Assembly (NCBI GenBank): GCA_021799945.1
Contig: JAJYZK010000048.1
Span: 1 to 12,321, forward strand
Length of the DNA stretch: 12,321 bases
Reading direction: 5' to 3'
From: Acidobacteriota bacterium
GTDB lineage: Bacteria > Acidobacteriota > Terriglobia > Terriglobales > Acidobacteriaceae
The stretch's first letter is position 1. Each line of letters starts with the position of its first letter. The position numbers were made by a program, and so were the translations under genes. Under the pieces are notes generated by a model that saw nothing but the letters and a program-made list of their open reading frames with translations, made no database searches and had not been told where the DNA came from. This document shows positions 1 to 7,113 of the stretch, one piece after another.

Positions 1-94
1 AAACGGCGACACTTCGGATGCCCATCCGCCGCAGCGTCCGTGTGGCGCGGATGGCGATCTCCCCTCGGTTGGCGATCAGCACAGATGAAAACAC
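1..94 (-). CDS. uca: Urea carboxylase, N-terminal fragment (biotin carboxylase domain)
   Basis: Only the first 31 codons are inside the window; the gene continues past position 1. The translation begins (M)FSSVLIANRGEIAIRATR and continues with RTLRRMGIRSVAV. This is the N-terminal strand-helix of the ATP-grasp biotin carboxylase domain (LIANRGEIA motif), and the R-M-G-I-R-S-V-A-V wording is typical of urea carboxylases. Urea carboxylase uses ATP and bicarbonate to turn urea into allophanate in the cytoplasm. The start is GTG, preceded by AAAGGA about 12 nt upstream, and it lies 17 nt after the stop of the allophanate hydrolase gene, so the two are co-transcribed. Biotin carboxylases of acetyl-, propionyl- and pyruvate carboxylase share the motif. 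The specific call rests mainly on the allophanate hydrolase and urea transporter next door. Confidence 0.85.
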   Translation of the reverse strand, partial: MFSSVLIANRGEIAIRATRTLRRMGIRSVAV

Positions 95-111
95 AGCGCT
101 CTCGGTTCCTT

Positions 112-1956
112 TTAGGTAGCGGGTTGCAGGCTGTCCAGGTACGCGCGCCAGCCGCCGAAGTGGGTGATGTCCCGGGCTCCGGCGAGCGCGTAGGGCTCGC
201 ACAGAAAGCCCTTGACGATGCGGCCGTCGAGAAGAGCGACGCTGCCGATGCTCAGCGGGGGCGGGACGCCGGCGGTGAACAGGCCGAAGGCGCCGACAGG
301 CAGATCCCAGAGCTCGACGGCGATGGACTCGCCGTCCTCCTCCGGCCCCACGCGCAGCAGCCCCGGCTTCGCCGGCTCGCTGCCGGCCAGGGCGAACAGA
401 CGATACTCCCTTGCCGTCCAGGTCGCCTCCACAAAGGCCGCGCCCAGAGAGGTCAACTGCGCATTGAGCGGCATGCGACGCAGATGCGCGCCCACCACGG
501 CCAGCCGCACCGCATTCTCTGGCGGCGCCGCGGGGGGTGGCTCCGCGGCGGCGTAGTCGCGCCCTGTCGCTCCCAGCTTCGCCTCGCGCCCGCTCCGGCT
601 CCAGTGCGCCTGCCAGCGTCTTCCGAAACTGGCCAGCGCCGCATCGTGCCAGGCCGGCGCCAGCAGGGTGACGCCCGCCGGCAGACCGTCGCCTCGCATG
701 CCGGCCGGCAGCGCCAGGGCGCACAGGTCCGCGAAGTTCGCGAAATTGGTGTGAAGGCCCAGGCGGGCATTCAGCACCGTCGGCTCGGCCAGCACCTGCT
801 CGATGGTGAACACCGTGGGCGCGGTGGGAACCAGGAGTCCGTCGACGGAGGCCATGACGCCGTCGATCAAGCGCGTCAACTCAGCCCGGCGATACTCCGA
901 CCGGAAGGTATCGGTGGCCGTGAAGCGGGCCGCTCCCTCCACAATGCCGCGGACCACGGGATGAATAGCCTCCGGGTCGCGCTTCCACAGCGGCTCGACG
1001 ACCGCAAACCGCTCCGCCACCCAGGGCCCCTCGTACAACAAAGCGGCCAGAGCGGCAAACGGCGCAAAGTCCAGCGGAACAATCTCCGCCCCCATTTCCC
1101 GCGCGACTCGCAGCGCCGCCGCGTAGGCCGCCGCTGCTTCCCCGTCGCCGAAGAATTCCGGATCGCGCGGAACGCCAAATCGCGGCCTCTCGGGCAGGTC
1201 CAGCGGCGCGGAAAGAGATCGCTCCCGGGAGTAGGCATCCTCCGGATCGAATCCGGCGGCGATGTTCGCCACCAGCTCCGCGTCCTCCACCGTCAACGCC
1301 AAGACCGACACGCAATCCAGGGTGCGGCAGGCCGGCACCACTCCGGTGGCCGGCAGCCAGCCCCGCGTGGGCTTCAGTCCGACGATATTGTTCATTCCCG
1401 CCGGCACCCGCCCGGAGCCCGCGGTATCCGTCCCCAGCGCGAAGGGCACAATCCCCCGGGCGACCACCGAGGCCGAACCGGAACTCGATCCCCCGGCGAT
1501 GTATTCCGGACGGAAGGCGTTGGGAACCGCTCCATACGGAGAACGCACGCCGACCAGCCCGGTCGCGAACTGATCCAGGTTCGTCTTTCCCACCACGATG
1601 GCGCCCGCTTGACGAAGCCTGCGAATCACGGTCGCGTCCGATTTCGCCGTGTAGGAGAAGCCCGGACAGCCGGCCGTTGTCGGCCAGCCCGCCACGTCGA
1701 TGTTGTCCTTCACCGCGAAGGGCGCGCCATAGAGAGGCAGAGCGGCCAAATCGCCGGCGGCCTCCTCCACTCGCGCCTCCAGCTCGTCCCATTGCCGTTG
1801 AATCAGATTTTTGTTCTCATCCGGCGGCGCGATCCACGCCGGGTCCCGGGCTCCGATTTCAAACCGCTGGAACAACCCGCGGGGATCCATGCCGCCGGAG
1901 CAGCAATCGCGTCGCCATTCTGCGATCGTCCGCGCAGAAAAAAACTCTTTACACAT
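112..1956 (-). CDS. atzF: Allophanate hydrolase (AtzF/DUR1 amidase type), two-domain
   Basis: This enzyme hydrolyses allophanate to ammonia and CO2, the second step of ATP-dependent urea amidolysis, in the cytoplasm. From the chosen ATG the protein has 614 residues, close to AtzF (about 605). The amidase-signature domain covers about residues 10-455, with Lys83 in AVKDNID, Ser157 in GGSSSGSAS and nucleophile Ser181 in DTAGSG giving the Ser-cisSer-Lys triad (spacing 24 between the serines, as in the family). Tyr308 and Arg316 in YEGPWVAER match the conserved allophanate-binding Tyr/Arg pair. A proline-rich linker (about 470-484) leads to the C-terminal domain (about 485-610) with VGAHLRRMPLN, ELWDLP and the GGWRAYL ending, which handles N-carboxycarbamate. 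A longer reading frame opens at 1992, but ATG 1956 has AAAGGCG just upstream and aligns with family N-termini. The gene is the first of an operon with urea carboxylase and is divergent from the porin/urt genes. Confidence 0.95.
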   Translation of the reverse strand: MCKEFFSARTIAEWRRDCCSGGMDPRGLFQRFEIGARDPAWIAPPDENKNLIQRQWDELEARVEEAAGDLAALPLYGAPFAVKDNIDVAGWPTTAGCPGFSYTAKSDATVIRRLRQAGAIVVGKTNLDQFATGLVGVRSPYGAVPNAFRPEYIAGGSSSGSASVVARGIVPFALGTDTAGSGRVPAGMNNIVGLKPTRGWLPATGVVPACRTLDCVSVLALTVEDAELVANIAAGFDPEDAYSRERSLSAPLDLPERPRFGVPRDPEFFGDGEAAAAYAAALRVAREMGAEIVPLDFAPFAALAALLYEGPWVAERFAVVEPLWKRDPEAIHPVVRGIVEGAARFTATDTFRSEYRRAELTRLIDGVMASVDGLLVPTAPTVFTIEQVLAEPTVLNARLGLHTNFANFADLCALALPAGMRGDGLPAGVTLLAPAWHDAALASFGRRWQAHWSRSGREAKLGATGRDYAAAEPPPAAPPENAVRLAVVGAHLRRMPLNAQLTSLGAAFVEATWTAREYRLFALAGSEPAKPGLLRVGPEEDGESIAVELWDLPVGAFGLFTAGVPPPLSIGSVALLDGRIVKGFLCEPYALAGARDITHFGGWRAYLDSLQPAT

Positions 1957-1978
1957 GGTTCGCCTTTGGATACTCTCT

Positions 1979-2005
1979 TGTATACAGTACACGCAACCCG
2001 CTCAA
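1979..2005 (-). promoter_or_regulatory. Candidate promoter of the amidolyase operon with overlapping palindrome
   Basis: Read on the minus strand, TTGAGC (2005-2000) and TATACA (1984-1979) are separated by 15 bp, giving a short-spaced sigma70-like promoter about 23 nt upstream of the ATG at 1956. The -10 sits inside a perfect 8-bp palindrome TGTATACA (1979-1986), in the wider context TTGTATACAG, close to the TTGTATACAA form bound by some GntR-family repressors. A wider inverted repeat CTCTTG/CAAGAG (1975-1980 and 2003-2008) brackets the element. If this promoter is real, the upstream in-frame ATG at 1992 would lie upstream of its -10, supporting the shorter protein. The match to a regulator class is inference only. 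Confidence 0.35.
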
Positions 2006-2039
2006 GAGTGTGCTGCAAATTCTATCTGGCCGCGACGCC

Positions 2040-2068
2040 TGGATAGTTTCCCCGAAAACATTTATATA
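2040..2068 (+). promoter_or_regulatory. Candidate promoter for the porin-urt run
   Basis: TGGATA (2040-2045; four of six bases match TTGACA) and TATATA (2063-2068) are separated by 17 bp. This is the most promoter-like pair on the plus strand before the porin. Transcription would begin near 2075 and leave a leader of about 160 nt that contains two odd-length palindromes and a stem-loop. No sigma54-type GG-N10-GC element was found here. The call is by eye and weak at -35. Confidence 0.35.
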
Positions 2069-2076
2069 CGACTTAT

Positions 2077-2087
2077 CGGGACTCCCG
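2077..2087. promoter_or_regulatory. Palindrome CGGGA-C-TCCCG in the leader
   Basis: This perfect 11-bp inverted repeat has a single central base, just after the proposed -10 at 2063-2068 and so at about the transcription start. It could be an operator for a dimeric repressor or a short RNA stem (CGGG-ACU-CCCG). Its centre is 28 bp from the centre of the next palindrome at 2104-2116. Confidence 0.35.
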
Positions 2088-2103
2088 GTAACTTATTCGT
2101 CAG

Positions 2104-2116
2104 TTGAGTTACTCAA
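2104..2116. promoter_or_regulatory. Palindrome TTGAGT-T-ACTCAA, operator-like
   Basis: This 13-bp inverted repeat has perfect 6-bp arms around one base, in an AT-rich patch of otherwise GC-rich DNA. It lies about 30-40 bp downstream of the proposed plus-strand start, a typical place for a repressor or roadblock site. As RNA it would form only a small five-pair hairpin. The binding protein is unknown. Confidence 0.4.
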
Positions 2117-2130
2117 GGGAAGCTGCCACC

Positions 2131-2149
2131 GGCGAATCCTATCTTCGCC
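2131..2149 (+). other. Stem-loop in the porin leader
   Basis: GGCGAA (2131-2136) pairs perfectly with TTCGCC (2144-2149) around a 7-nt loop TCCTATC. There is no following T-run, so it is not an intrinsic terminator. It is not the A-x-x-G-x-x hexaloop expected of an ANTAR target. It may affect leader folding or stability. Confidence 0.3.
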
Positions 2150-2238
2150 TCTCTCCGGCCGCGACGCCGTCCTAACATCAGGCCCCGACGCCTCTCCGCT
2201 GTCGCCGCAATTTCACTTTTTATGATGGGGGGAGAACT

Positions 2239-3768
2239 GTGTCTCGAATTTTTCTGTTCTATCTTGCGTCCGTACGCCGGGCGCTCGGCAGATCGCTTCC
2301 GGTCGCCGCAATCGCATGCTCGTTGTTAAGCCCGGGGCTCCCGGCATTGGCGCAGGACGCGCCGGCGCCGCAAGCGGGGCTTTCCAGCAATCAATCCATC
2401 GATCAACTGAAGCAGCAAGTGCAGCAGTCGCTCGATCGCATCGACGCGCTGCAGAAGCAGCTCGACGCCGACCAGACGGGAACCGGATTTCAACAGCAGT
2501 TGGACGCGGAGAGGGCCCATTTGGAGGCCATCCAGAAGAGCCTCGACGAGGCGCTCGCCAAGCAACAGGCGGACGGGCTTTCCAGCGGACGCGGGAGCGA
2601 AGTTACTCCCAAGGCCGCAACCGGCTTGACCGCCGCGGATATCTATCGCAACGGCTTCTTCGTCTCCACGGAAGACAAGAGCTACTCCATGTTTGTCAAC
2701 GGCCTGTTCCAGGTGCGCTATACGGGCTTTAAGCCGGACGCCGGCGTACAGTCGCTGGGCGAAAGCTCTCAGGGAACGAATACTTTCGACGTATTTCTTG
2801 GCCGGCTGGCTCTCTCCGGCTCGGTGGTAAACCCCAACCTGCAGTATTTCCTGCAATTCCAGGGCAGCACCGCGGGCAATTCCAGCAACATCGCCATGCT
2901 GGACTGGTTCACCTCGGACACTTTGTCGAAATATCTCACGGTGCAGGCCGGGCGCTCCTGGATTCCGTACACCTATGAGTACTACGACAACCCGGGAAAC
3001 TATCTGTTCGCCGACTTATCCACCGCGGAATATGCGTTTGTGCTGCAGCGGGCCATCGGGGTGCAGGCCTATGGACAGGCGGGCAAACTTTCGTATGCCG
3101 CGCTGATCGCCAATAGCATCCCCGCCTTGGATGTCGGGGGGCAGGAGAACTTCAACAGCAAACTGGCCTATGTGGGCCACGTGCAGTACGACATTCTCGC
3201 CCCCTACGGATATGTCGAAACCGACCCCACGGGATCGGCAAAGCAGGAGCTTACCTTCTGGGCGTCGGCGGCCTACAACCCGATCGCGTATAGCTCCGGC
3301 ATGGAGAATCTAACCGCCGGCGACACCACCGTAAACGCGACCAGCACCATCGGGTACCGCTATAAGCTGTTCACGCTGCAGCCGACCGGATACTACCGCA
3401 AGACGACCCCGGTCTCCGGAGCGAAGGTCAACAATTCCTGGGGCTACTCCGAGCAGGCGGGCTACTATCTTGTTCCGAAAAGGTTCGAGTTCGCCGAGCG
3501 GCTCTCCGGCGTCAACTGGGGCGCCCCGGACTACGACGCGGGCGCGCCGATCCCTACGGCCCCCAACTTGCCCGTAGATAACACCTGGTACGCGGGTCCC
3601 GGATTTTCCTATCACCGCATCGACGAGGATTCGGTGGGGTTGAATTACTACCTGCATGGGCATAACGCCAAGATCCAAATGTCCTACACCTATCTTCACG
3701 GCAATACGTTTGCGGGAAGGACCTTCTCCGCAAACCGGGTCTGGGTGCAATCCCAGATCATGTTTTAG
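2239..3768 (+). CDS. Outer-membrane porin with N-terminal coiled coil
   Basis: This 509-residue protein is a predicted outer-membrane beta-barrel that would admit small solutes into the periplasm. Residues 1-38 form a signal peptide ending PALA|Q. Residues about 52-110 are a heptad-rich coiled coil (SIDQLKQQVQQSLDRI..LDAERAHLEAIQKSL), as in trimeric porins whose coil reaches toward the cell wall. The rest (about 130-509) alternates aromatic and polar residues in strand-like fashion and ends VWVQSQIMF, the terminal Phe recognised by the BAM machinery. The start is GTG at 2239 with GGGGGGAG 4-5 nt upstream; the nearby ATGs at 2222 and 2225 are out of frame. It stands 70 nt before urtA on the same strand, so a role in urea or amide entry, like FmdC-type porins beside urt genes in proteobacteria, is a fair inference. 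The substrate is not visible in the sequence. Confidence 0.85.
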   Translation: MSRIFLFYLASVRRALGRSLPVAAIACSLLSPGLPALAQDAPAPQAGLSSNQSIDQLKQQVQQSLDRIDALQKQLDADQTGTGFQQQLDAERAHLEAIQKSLDEALAKQQADGLSSGRGSEVTPKAATGLTAADIYRNGFFVSTEDKSYSMFVNGLFQVRYTGFKPDAGVQSLGESSQGTNTFDVFLGRLALSGSVVNPNLQYFLQFQGSTAGNSSNIAMLDWFTSDTLSKYLTVQAGRSWIPYTYEYYDNPGNYLFADLSTAEYAFVLQRAIGVQAYGQAGKLSYAALIANSIPALDVGGQENFNSKLAYVGHVQYDILAPYGYVETDPTGSAKQELTFWASAAYNPIAYSSGMENLTAGDTTVNATSTIGYRYKLFTLQPTGYYRKTTPVSGAKVNNSWGYSEQAGYYLVPKRFEFAERLSGVNWGAPDYDAGAPIPTAPNLPVDNTWYAGPGFSYHRIDEDSVGLNYYLHGHNAKIQMSYTYLHGNTFAGRTFSANRVWVQSQIMF

Positions 3769-3785
3769 GGCTCCTAGCGACCTTT

Positions 3786-3801
3786 CTTCTGCATGCAGAA
3801 G
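3786..3801. promoter_or_regulatory. Perfect 16-bp palindrome between the porin and urtA
   Basis: CTTCTGCATGCAGAAG is its own reverse complement. As RNA it gives a 6-bp stem with a CATG tetraloop; no T-run follows, so it is not a standard terminator. In the 70-nt porin-urtA gap it could be an operator for an internal urtA promoter, or a processing or stability hairpin that raises the level of the binding-protein message relative to the porin. I see no convincing -35/-10 pair beside it. Confidence 0.45.
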
Positions 3802-3838
3802 CGACATCAACGTTGCCGAACGAAGGAGAATAGAAAGA

Positions 3839-5044
3839 ATGCGAAGCCTGCTTAACAGATATGTAAAACTCGCCGTTCTTTGCCTGTGCGGCCTGGGGGT
3901 CTGCGGCGCATCCTCGGCGCAAAACGGAACCGTCAAGGTGGGAGTGCTTCACTCCTTGTCGGGCACCATGGCCATCAGCGAAGTCACGGTCAAGAATGCG
4001 ACCTTGCTGGCGATCGACCAGGTCAATGCCTCGGGCGGGGTCCTCGGCAAAAAGATCGTGCCCGTCATTGAGGATGGCGCGTCGGATCCCGCCATCTTTT
4101 CGCAGAAGGCGCAGAAGCTGATCCAGCAGGATCGGGTGGTCACCGTATTCGGCGGTTGGACTTCCGCCAGCCGCAAGGCGATGCTCCCGGTCTTCGAACG
4201 CTTTCATTCCCTCTTGTGGTATCCCGTGCAGTTCGAGGGGAATGAGTGCTCCTCCAACATCATGTATTCCGGCGCGCAGCCCAATCAACAAATCCTGCCC
4301 GCGCTGGATTGGGCCTTCGAAAAAGGAAAGAAGCGCATCTTCCTGCTCGGATCGGACTATGTTTTCCCCCGCACCGCGAATCTGATCCTGAAAAAGCACA
4401 TCGTCCAGGGAGGCGGAACGGTGGTCGGCGAGGAATACGTTCCTCTCGGCGGCACGGACTTCAGTTCGATTATCACCAAGATCGAGATCGCCAAGCCGGA
4501 CGCCGTTTTCAGCACCCTGAACGGGGACAGCAACGTATCCTTCTTTAAGCAGTTGGCCGCCGCCGGCATCACCCAGGCGCGGATGCCGGTAATGTCGTTC
4601 AGCATCGCGGAGCAGGAGGCCAAGTCGATGGGGCCGTCGCTGGTGAACGGAAGCTTCGCGGCATGGAACTATTTCCAAAGCCTCAATAACCCGGATAACA
4701 AGAAGTTTATCGCGGCATATAAGTCAAAATACGGCAAGGACGCGGTTTTGGACGACCCGATGGTGCACGGCTATGTCGATGTTCTGATCTGGGCCGCCGC
4801 TGTTAAAAAGGCGGGCAGCTTCGACCCCAACGCCGTGCGCAAGGCCGCCACGGAGCTCGGCTGGACCGATTCTCCCATGGGTCAGGTGAAGTTCGCCGAC
4901 AATCAAAGCCTCTACCAGACGGCCTATGTGGGCCAGTTGCAGCCGGATGGACAATTCAAGGTGCTCTGGCAATCCAAAGGGGCGCTGCGGCCGGAGCCTT
5001 ACGACGCACTGGCCTTTCCCGGGAAGCGCTGCGTTGTAAAATGA
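3839..5044 (+). CDS. urtA: Urea ABC transporter, periplasmic urea-binding protein UrtA
   Basis: UrtA captures urea in the periplasm and delivers it to the UrtBC channel. The 401-residue protein has a signal peptide, basic then hydrophobic, with probable cleavage at SSA27|Q28. The mature start TVKVGVLHSLSGTMAIS is the classical UrtA opening. Further hallmarks follow in order: GGVLGKKIVPVIEDGASD, VFGGWTSASRKAMLPVFE, WYPVQFEGNE, GAQPNQQ, GSDYVFPRTAN and TLNGDSNVSFFKQL. These are the lobes and hinge of a Leu/Ile/Val-type (Peripla_BP_5/6) binding protein in its urea/amide branch. The reading frame opens far upstream inside the porin, but ATG 3839 has AAGGAG about 10 nt before it and starts directly at the signal peptide. 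The protein is related in fold to the amide sensor AmiC, but it is secreted here. The close FmdD amide-binding relatives cannot be fully excluded. Confidence 0.95.
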   Translation: MRSLLNRYVKLAVLCLCGLGVCGASSAQNGTVKVGVLHSLSGTMAISEVTVKNATLLAIDQVNASGGVLGKKIVPVIEDGASDPAIFSQKAQKLIQQDRVVTVFGGWTSASRKAMLPVFERFHSLLWYPVQFEGNECSSNIMYSGAQPNQQILPALDWAFEKGKKRIFLLGSDYVFPRTANLILKKHIVQGGGTVVGEEYVPLGGTDFSSIITKIEIAKPDAVFSTLNGDSNVSFFKQLAAAGITQARMPVMSFSIAEQEAKSMGPSLVNGSFAAWNYFQSLNNPDNKKFIAAYKSKYGKDAVLDDPMVHGYVDVLIWAAAVKKAGSFDPNAVRKAATELGWTDSPMGQVKFADNQSLYQTAYVGQLQPDGQFKVLWQSKGALRPEPYDALAFPGKRCVVK

Positions 5045-5084
5045 GCCTTCCCTTCCACATCAACCACGACAGGCGGGCGTAGAC

Positions 5085-5996
5085 ATGGGGCATGCGGCAA
5101 TCATTGCCGGGCAGGCTTTCAATGGCGTCAGCGTAGCTTCGATCCTGCTGCTGACGGCGCTGGGCTTGGCTCTCAGTTTCGGCGTGATGAACGTCATTAA
5201 TATGGCGCACGGCGAGATGTTGATGGTGGGCGGCTATCTGGCTTATGTCGCCTCCCGGATCGCGCATGGCCCCATGGCTTTTCTTCTGGCCCTGCTTCTC
5301 TCTTTTCTGGGCGCGACGCTTCTCGGCGCTTTGCTCGAACTTACGGTGATTCAGCGGCTGTATGGCAGGCCGCTGGACACTCTTCTGGCCACCTGGGGCG
5401 TGAGCCTCATCCTGCAGCAGGGAGCGCGTAGCCTTTTCGGGGCCATCGGAGTGGAGGTGGTGGCCCCGCGCTGGCTGAACGGATCCTTCGCGGTCCACAG
5501 CGGCGCCTTCGCCGGCCTGTCTCTGCCGTATGTCCGGATCTTCATCGTCGCGCTCACCGCTGTGGTGCTGGTCTCTCTGATGCTGTTCATCGCCCGCACG
5601 CGCTGGGGGCTGTATCTGCGCGCCGTGCACCAGGACCGCGAGATGGCGCAGGCGCTGGGCGTCAATACCCGCTGGGTGGATCTGGCGGTGTTTGCCGTAG
5701 GCACGGGCGTCGCCGGCCTGGCCGGCGCGGCCCTGGCGCTGATCGCTCCGGTAACTCCGACCGTCGGCCAGAACTACGTCGTTTACGCATTTCTGGTGGT
5801 CATCGTCGGAGGCATGGGCAGCCTGCTGGGCACCGCGCTGGCCGCGTTATCCATCGGCCTGATCACCGCGGGAGCGCAAATGTTCACCAGCGTCAGCCTG
5901 GCGGACGTGCTGCTGCTGGTTCTAGTCATTGTCTTCATTCAGTTCCGACCCCAGGGCATCGTCTTCAAACGCAGCAGGGTCATGAAAGAGGCTTAG
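5085..5996 (+). CDS. urtB: Urea ABC transporter permease UrtB
   Basis: This 303-residue inner-membrane permease of the LivH/UrtB family forms the urea channel with UrtC. Several hydrophobic segments are seen, starting at about residues 14-34. The diagnostic stretch FGVMNVINMAHGEMLMVGG spans residues 32-50, and the cytoplasmic coupling region RAVHQDREMAQALGVN is followed by the glycine-rich GTGVAGLAGAALAL. The C-terminus RPQGIVFKRSR is typical. This is the short form, without the long N-terminal extension of many proteobacterial UrtB proteins. The gene lies 40 nt after urtA, and its start ATG has only a weak purine stretch upstream. The stop is 2 nt from the urtC start, so expression of the two is probably coupled. 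Confidence 0.95.
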   Translation: MGHAAIIAGQAFNGVSVASILLLTALGLALSFGVMNVINMAHGEMLMVGGYLAYVASRIAHGPMAFLLALLLSFLGATLLGALLELTVIQRLYGRPLDTLLATWGVSLILQQGARSLFGAIGVEVVAPRWLNGSFAVHSGAFAGLSLPYVRIFIVALTAVVLVSLMLFIARTRWGLYLRAVHQDREMAQALGVNTRWVDLAVFAVGTGVAGLAGAALALIAPVTPTVGQNYVVYAFLVVIVGGMGSLLGTALAALSIGLITAGAQMFTSVSLADVLLLVLVIVFIQFRPQGIVFKRSRVMKEA

Positions 5997-5998
5997 CT

Positions 5999-7102
5999 TT
6001 GAAAAAACGGCTGGAGCTATCTTTCGACGCGGCGATGCTGGCCGCCCTGGCGCTGGCGCCGTTCTATCTGTCTTCCTATCATCTATCGTTGCTCGGGCGT
6101 TTCCTGGCCCTGGCGATCCTTTCCCTCGGCATTTCGCTGATCTGGGGCTGGGGCGGCATTCTCAGCCTGGGACAGGGAGTTTTCTGGGGTCTCGGCGCCT
6201 ATGTTCTGGCCATGCACCTGAAGCTGACCGGTCTGGCCCCGGGAGACATTCCGGACTTCATGATGTGGAGCGGCCTCGATCATCTTCCCGGATGGTGGAG
6301 GCTGTTTCAGTCTCCTCTGCCGGCCCTCGTCGGCGCCATCGCGATCCCCGCGGCGGTGGCGGCGGGACTGGCGTGGCTGGTCTTTGATCGCCGGGTGCGG
6401 GGCGTGTATTTCGCGCTGATCACCCAGGCGCTCGCGCTGGCCTTTTCGACGCTGCTCATCAGCGAGCAGGCATACACCGGCGGATTCAACGGGCTGACGG
6501 ACTTCACCACAATTTTTGGAAGGGTCATTATCGATCCGGGCTTTCAGCGCGGCATTTACTGGATTACGCTCGCCACTCTGGCGCTTTGCTTCCTCGGCTG
6601 CCGCTGGATTCTGAACGCAAGCTTCGGCAAGGTGCTGCTGGCCATCCGCGACGGAGAGAGCCGGGTGCGTTTTCTGGGCTATAACCCCGCCGCCTATAAG
6701 ACCGTCGCCTTCGCGCTGGCCGGCGCGCTGGCCGGCCTGTCCGGAGCTCTCTACATTTTGCATGTGGGCGTCATTTCACCGGCCATGGTGGGGGTTGTGC
6801 CCTCCATTGAAATGGTGATCGCCGTGGCCGTGGGCGGACGCGCCAGTCTGCCGGGCGTGATTCTGGGCACACTGCTGGTGAACTTCGGCAAGGATTGGAT
6901 CAGCAGCGCTATGCCGGAGGTCTGGCAACTGGCGATGGGGCTGCTGTTCATCCTGGTGGTCACGGTTCTCCCTCAGGGACTGGCGGGAATTCCGGGCGCG
7001 GCTGCCCGGCTCTTCCGGCCGCGGCGGAAGCGCCAAGAGCCCGAGGCTCCCCGCCGGGAGATGAGGAAAGGCGCGGCGATGGCGGCGCAGGAAAAAGATT
7101 GA
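5999..7102 (+). CDS. urtC: Urea ABC transporter permease UrtC
   Basis: This 367-residue second permease of the LivM/UrtC family pairs with UrtB in the inner membrane. The signature GWGGILSLGQGVFWGLGAY lies at residues 50-68. A loop with YTGGFNGLTDF and the coupling segment LAIRDGESRVRFLGYNPAAYK follow, then AGALAGLSGALY and the VGGRASLPGVILGTLLVNF motif near the end. Many hydrophobic helices are evident. The protein ends in a highly charged tail (PRRKRQEPEAPRREMRKG), presumably cytoplasmic. The start is TTG, two bases after the urtB stop, with AAGAGG about 7 nt upstream; the next residues KKRLELSF fit a family N-terminus, so a later start is unlikely. A 94-nt gap with short repeats separates it from urtD, the largest break between adjacent urt genes. 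Confidence 0.95.
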   Translation: MKKRLELSFDAAMLAALALAPFYLSSYHLSLLGRFLALAILSLGISLIWGWGGILSLGQGVFWGLGAYVLAMHLKLTGLAPGDIPDFMMWSGLDHLPGWWRLFQSPLPALVGAIAIPAAVAAGLAWLVFDRRVRGVYFALITQALALAFSTLLISEQAYTGGFNGLTDFTTIFGRVIIDPGFQRGIYWITLATLALCFLGCRWILNASFGKVLLAIRDGESRVRFLGYNPAAYKTVAFALAGALAGLSGALYILHVGVISPAMVGVVPSIEMVIAVAVGGRASLPGVILGTLLVNFGKDWISSAMPEVWQLAMGLLFILVVTVLPQGLAGIPGAAARLFRPRRKRQEPEAPRREMRKGAAMAAQEKD

Positions 7103-7113
7103 GAGGAAGTGCA

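Larger units (their letters stand above)
2028..2192 (+). repeat. Three dispersed copies of a 12-mer in the divergent control region
   Basis: GGCCGCGACGCC occurs exactly at 2028-2039 and 2157-2168, and with one change (GGCCCCGACGCC) at 2181-2192. Pyrimidine-rich text lies upstream of each copy: TTCTATCT directly before the first, TCCTATCT about 12 nt before the second, and TCCTAACATCA directly before the third. The two right-hand copies are 24 bp apart start to start. All three are on the same strand in the 282-bp space between the amidolyase operon and the porin/urt run. They may be binding sites for a shared regulator or the remains of a local duplication. The high GC content makes a chance match easier than it looks. 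Confidence 0.5.

Noticed and set aside
1957..1992. Earlier start of allophanate hydrolase at ATG 1992
   Set aside because: It lacks a good ribosome binding site, would place the start upstream of the best -10, and the added 12 residues do not resemble family N-termini. ATG 1956 has AAAGGCG.
40..2046. Very long plus-strand reading frame (668 codons) antisense to allophanate hydrolase
   Set aside because: It is rich in Arg, Gly, Gln and His with no recognisable domain, and it mirrors a gene with all catalytic motifs. In GC-rich DNA the antisense frame often stays open.
2070..2238. Canonical ANTAR target (two hexaloop hairpins with A1 and G4) in the porin leader
   Set aside because: I checked each A-x-x-G-x-x hexamer for closing pairs. 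The best, ACCGGC at 2128-2133, closes with a single C-G pair only, so there is no supportable element.
1957..2238. Sigma54 (-24/-12) promoter for nitrogen control
   Set aside because: No GG-N10-GC pair with the surrounding consensus was found on either strand. A TTTGCA on the minus strand has GG at the wrong distance (13 nt).
3656..3838. N-terminal extension of urtA into the porin gene
   Set aside because: The signal peptide begins exactly at ATG 3839 with its own Shine-Dalgarno. The extension only mirrors porin sequence in another frame.
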